NCBI GenBank assembly: GCA_017616955.1
Contig: JAFZXD010000276.1
Location: 1 to 6,967 of the forward strand
DNA from: Eubacterium sp.
GTDB taxonomy: Bacteria > Bacillota > Clostridia > Lachnospirales > Lachnospiraceae
Direction of reading: 5' to 3'
DNA length: 6,967 bases
Under the pieces are notes generated by a model. It made no database searches. It was not told where the DNA came from and worked only from the letters and a program-made list of their open reading frames with translations. Of the stretch, positions 6,696-6,967 are shown one piece after another. Positions within the stretch are counted from its first letter, which is position 1. Each line of letters opens with the position of its first letter. A program made the position numbers and the translations under genes.

Positions 6696-6967
6696 ATGTC
6701 ACAGTATGATTATCTTGTAGTTGGAGCCGGACTTTTCGGAGCTGTTTTTACACAGAAGGCTAGAGAGGCAGGAAAGAAAGTTCTTGTTATAGATAAGAGA
6801 GACACTATAGCGGGAAATGTATATACAGAAGATGTTGAGGGAATCAAGGTACATAAGTACGGTGCACATATCTTCCATACAAATGATACAGATGTATGGA
6901 ACTATGTTACAAGATTTGCTACATTCAACAGATTCACAAATTCACCTGTTGCAAATTACAAGGGAGA
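6696..6967 (+). CDS. glf: UDP-galactopyranose mutase (3' end beyond the window)
   Basis: The first 90 codons of a flavoenzyme are visible; the frame is open to the right edge. The N-terminus YDYLVVGAGLFGAVF (4-18) has the FAD-binding GxGxxG fold (GAGLFG, 10-15). It is followed by KKVLVIDKRDTIAGN (27-41), whose Asp33 would bind the FAD ribose, the family block KYGAHIFHTND (54-64) and FNRFTNSP (77-84). The spacing and wording match bacterial Glf as I recall the E. coli and Klebsiella proteins, so the gene symbol is justified even from a fragment. Glf converts UDP-galactopyranose to UDP-galactofuranose in the cytoplasm, supplying Galf for surface glycans. Family members are about 365-390 residues, so roughly three quarters is missing here. 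A small variation is IAGN where IGGN is common. It lies 35 bases after the flippase gene and is probably in the same operon. Confidence 0.95.
   Translation, partial: MSQYDYLVVGAGLFGAVFTQKAREAGKKVLVIDKRDTIAGNVYTEDVEGIKVHKYGAHIFHTNDTDVWNYVTRFATFNRFTNSPVANYKG

Overview
The window looks like a chromosomal segment of an anaerobic Firmicute, most likely a Lachnospiraceae-type organism of the Butyrivibrio/Pseudobutyrivibrio kind. This rests on moderate-to-low GC, heavy use of ATA and AGA/AGG codons, AGGAGG-type ribosome binding sites, and an acetyltransferase / zinc-ribbon membrane protein / alpha-beta hydrolase gene trio that I associate with Firmicutes of this group. The assignment is from memory of families, not from a search. 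All genes are on the + strand and coding density is about 97%. No RNA genes, mobile elements, CRISPR arrays or convincing terminators were seen. No gene-free stretch exceeds 50 bases.

Block 1 (1-3669) reads as the distal part of an operon whose start lies to the left. It holds the 3' part of a TPR protein with a highly charged tail, resembling the BatC/BatE-type TPR partners of MoxR/VWA clusters. Next come a CAT/condensation-superfamily O-acyltransferase with an intact HxxxDG site, a six-helix membrane protein with an N-terminal zinc ribbon (DUF6320-like), and an HSL-type (GDXG) alpha/beta hydrolase. Gaps are 12, 11 and 31 bases. The last three pair an ester-forming enzyme, a membrane protein and an ester-cleaving enzyme. 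I know of no experimental role for this trio, and it is the best candidate here for an undescribed system.

Block 2 (3652-6967) is the start of a surface polysaccharide locus. A near-consensus sigma70/sigmaA promoter (TTGACT-17-TAAAAT, 3652-3680) straddles the end of the hydrolase gene. It precedes a polyprenyl-phosphate sugar-1-phosphate transferase that primes the lipid-linked repeat unit, a Wzx-type flippase, and the first 90 codons of UDP-galactopyranose mutase (glf), which the right edge cuts. Together they point to a Wzx/Wzy-type exopolysaccharide or capsule containing galactofuranose. Glycosyltransferases, polymerase and chain-length genes would be expected beyond the right edge.

The two blocks share orientation but appear to be separate transcription units. 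Because no terminator was seen between them, read-through from block 1 into block 2 is possible.
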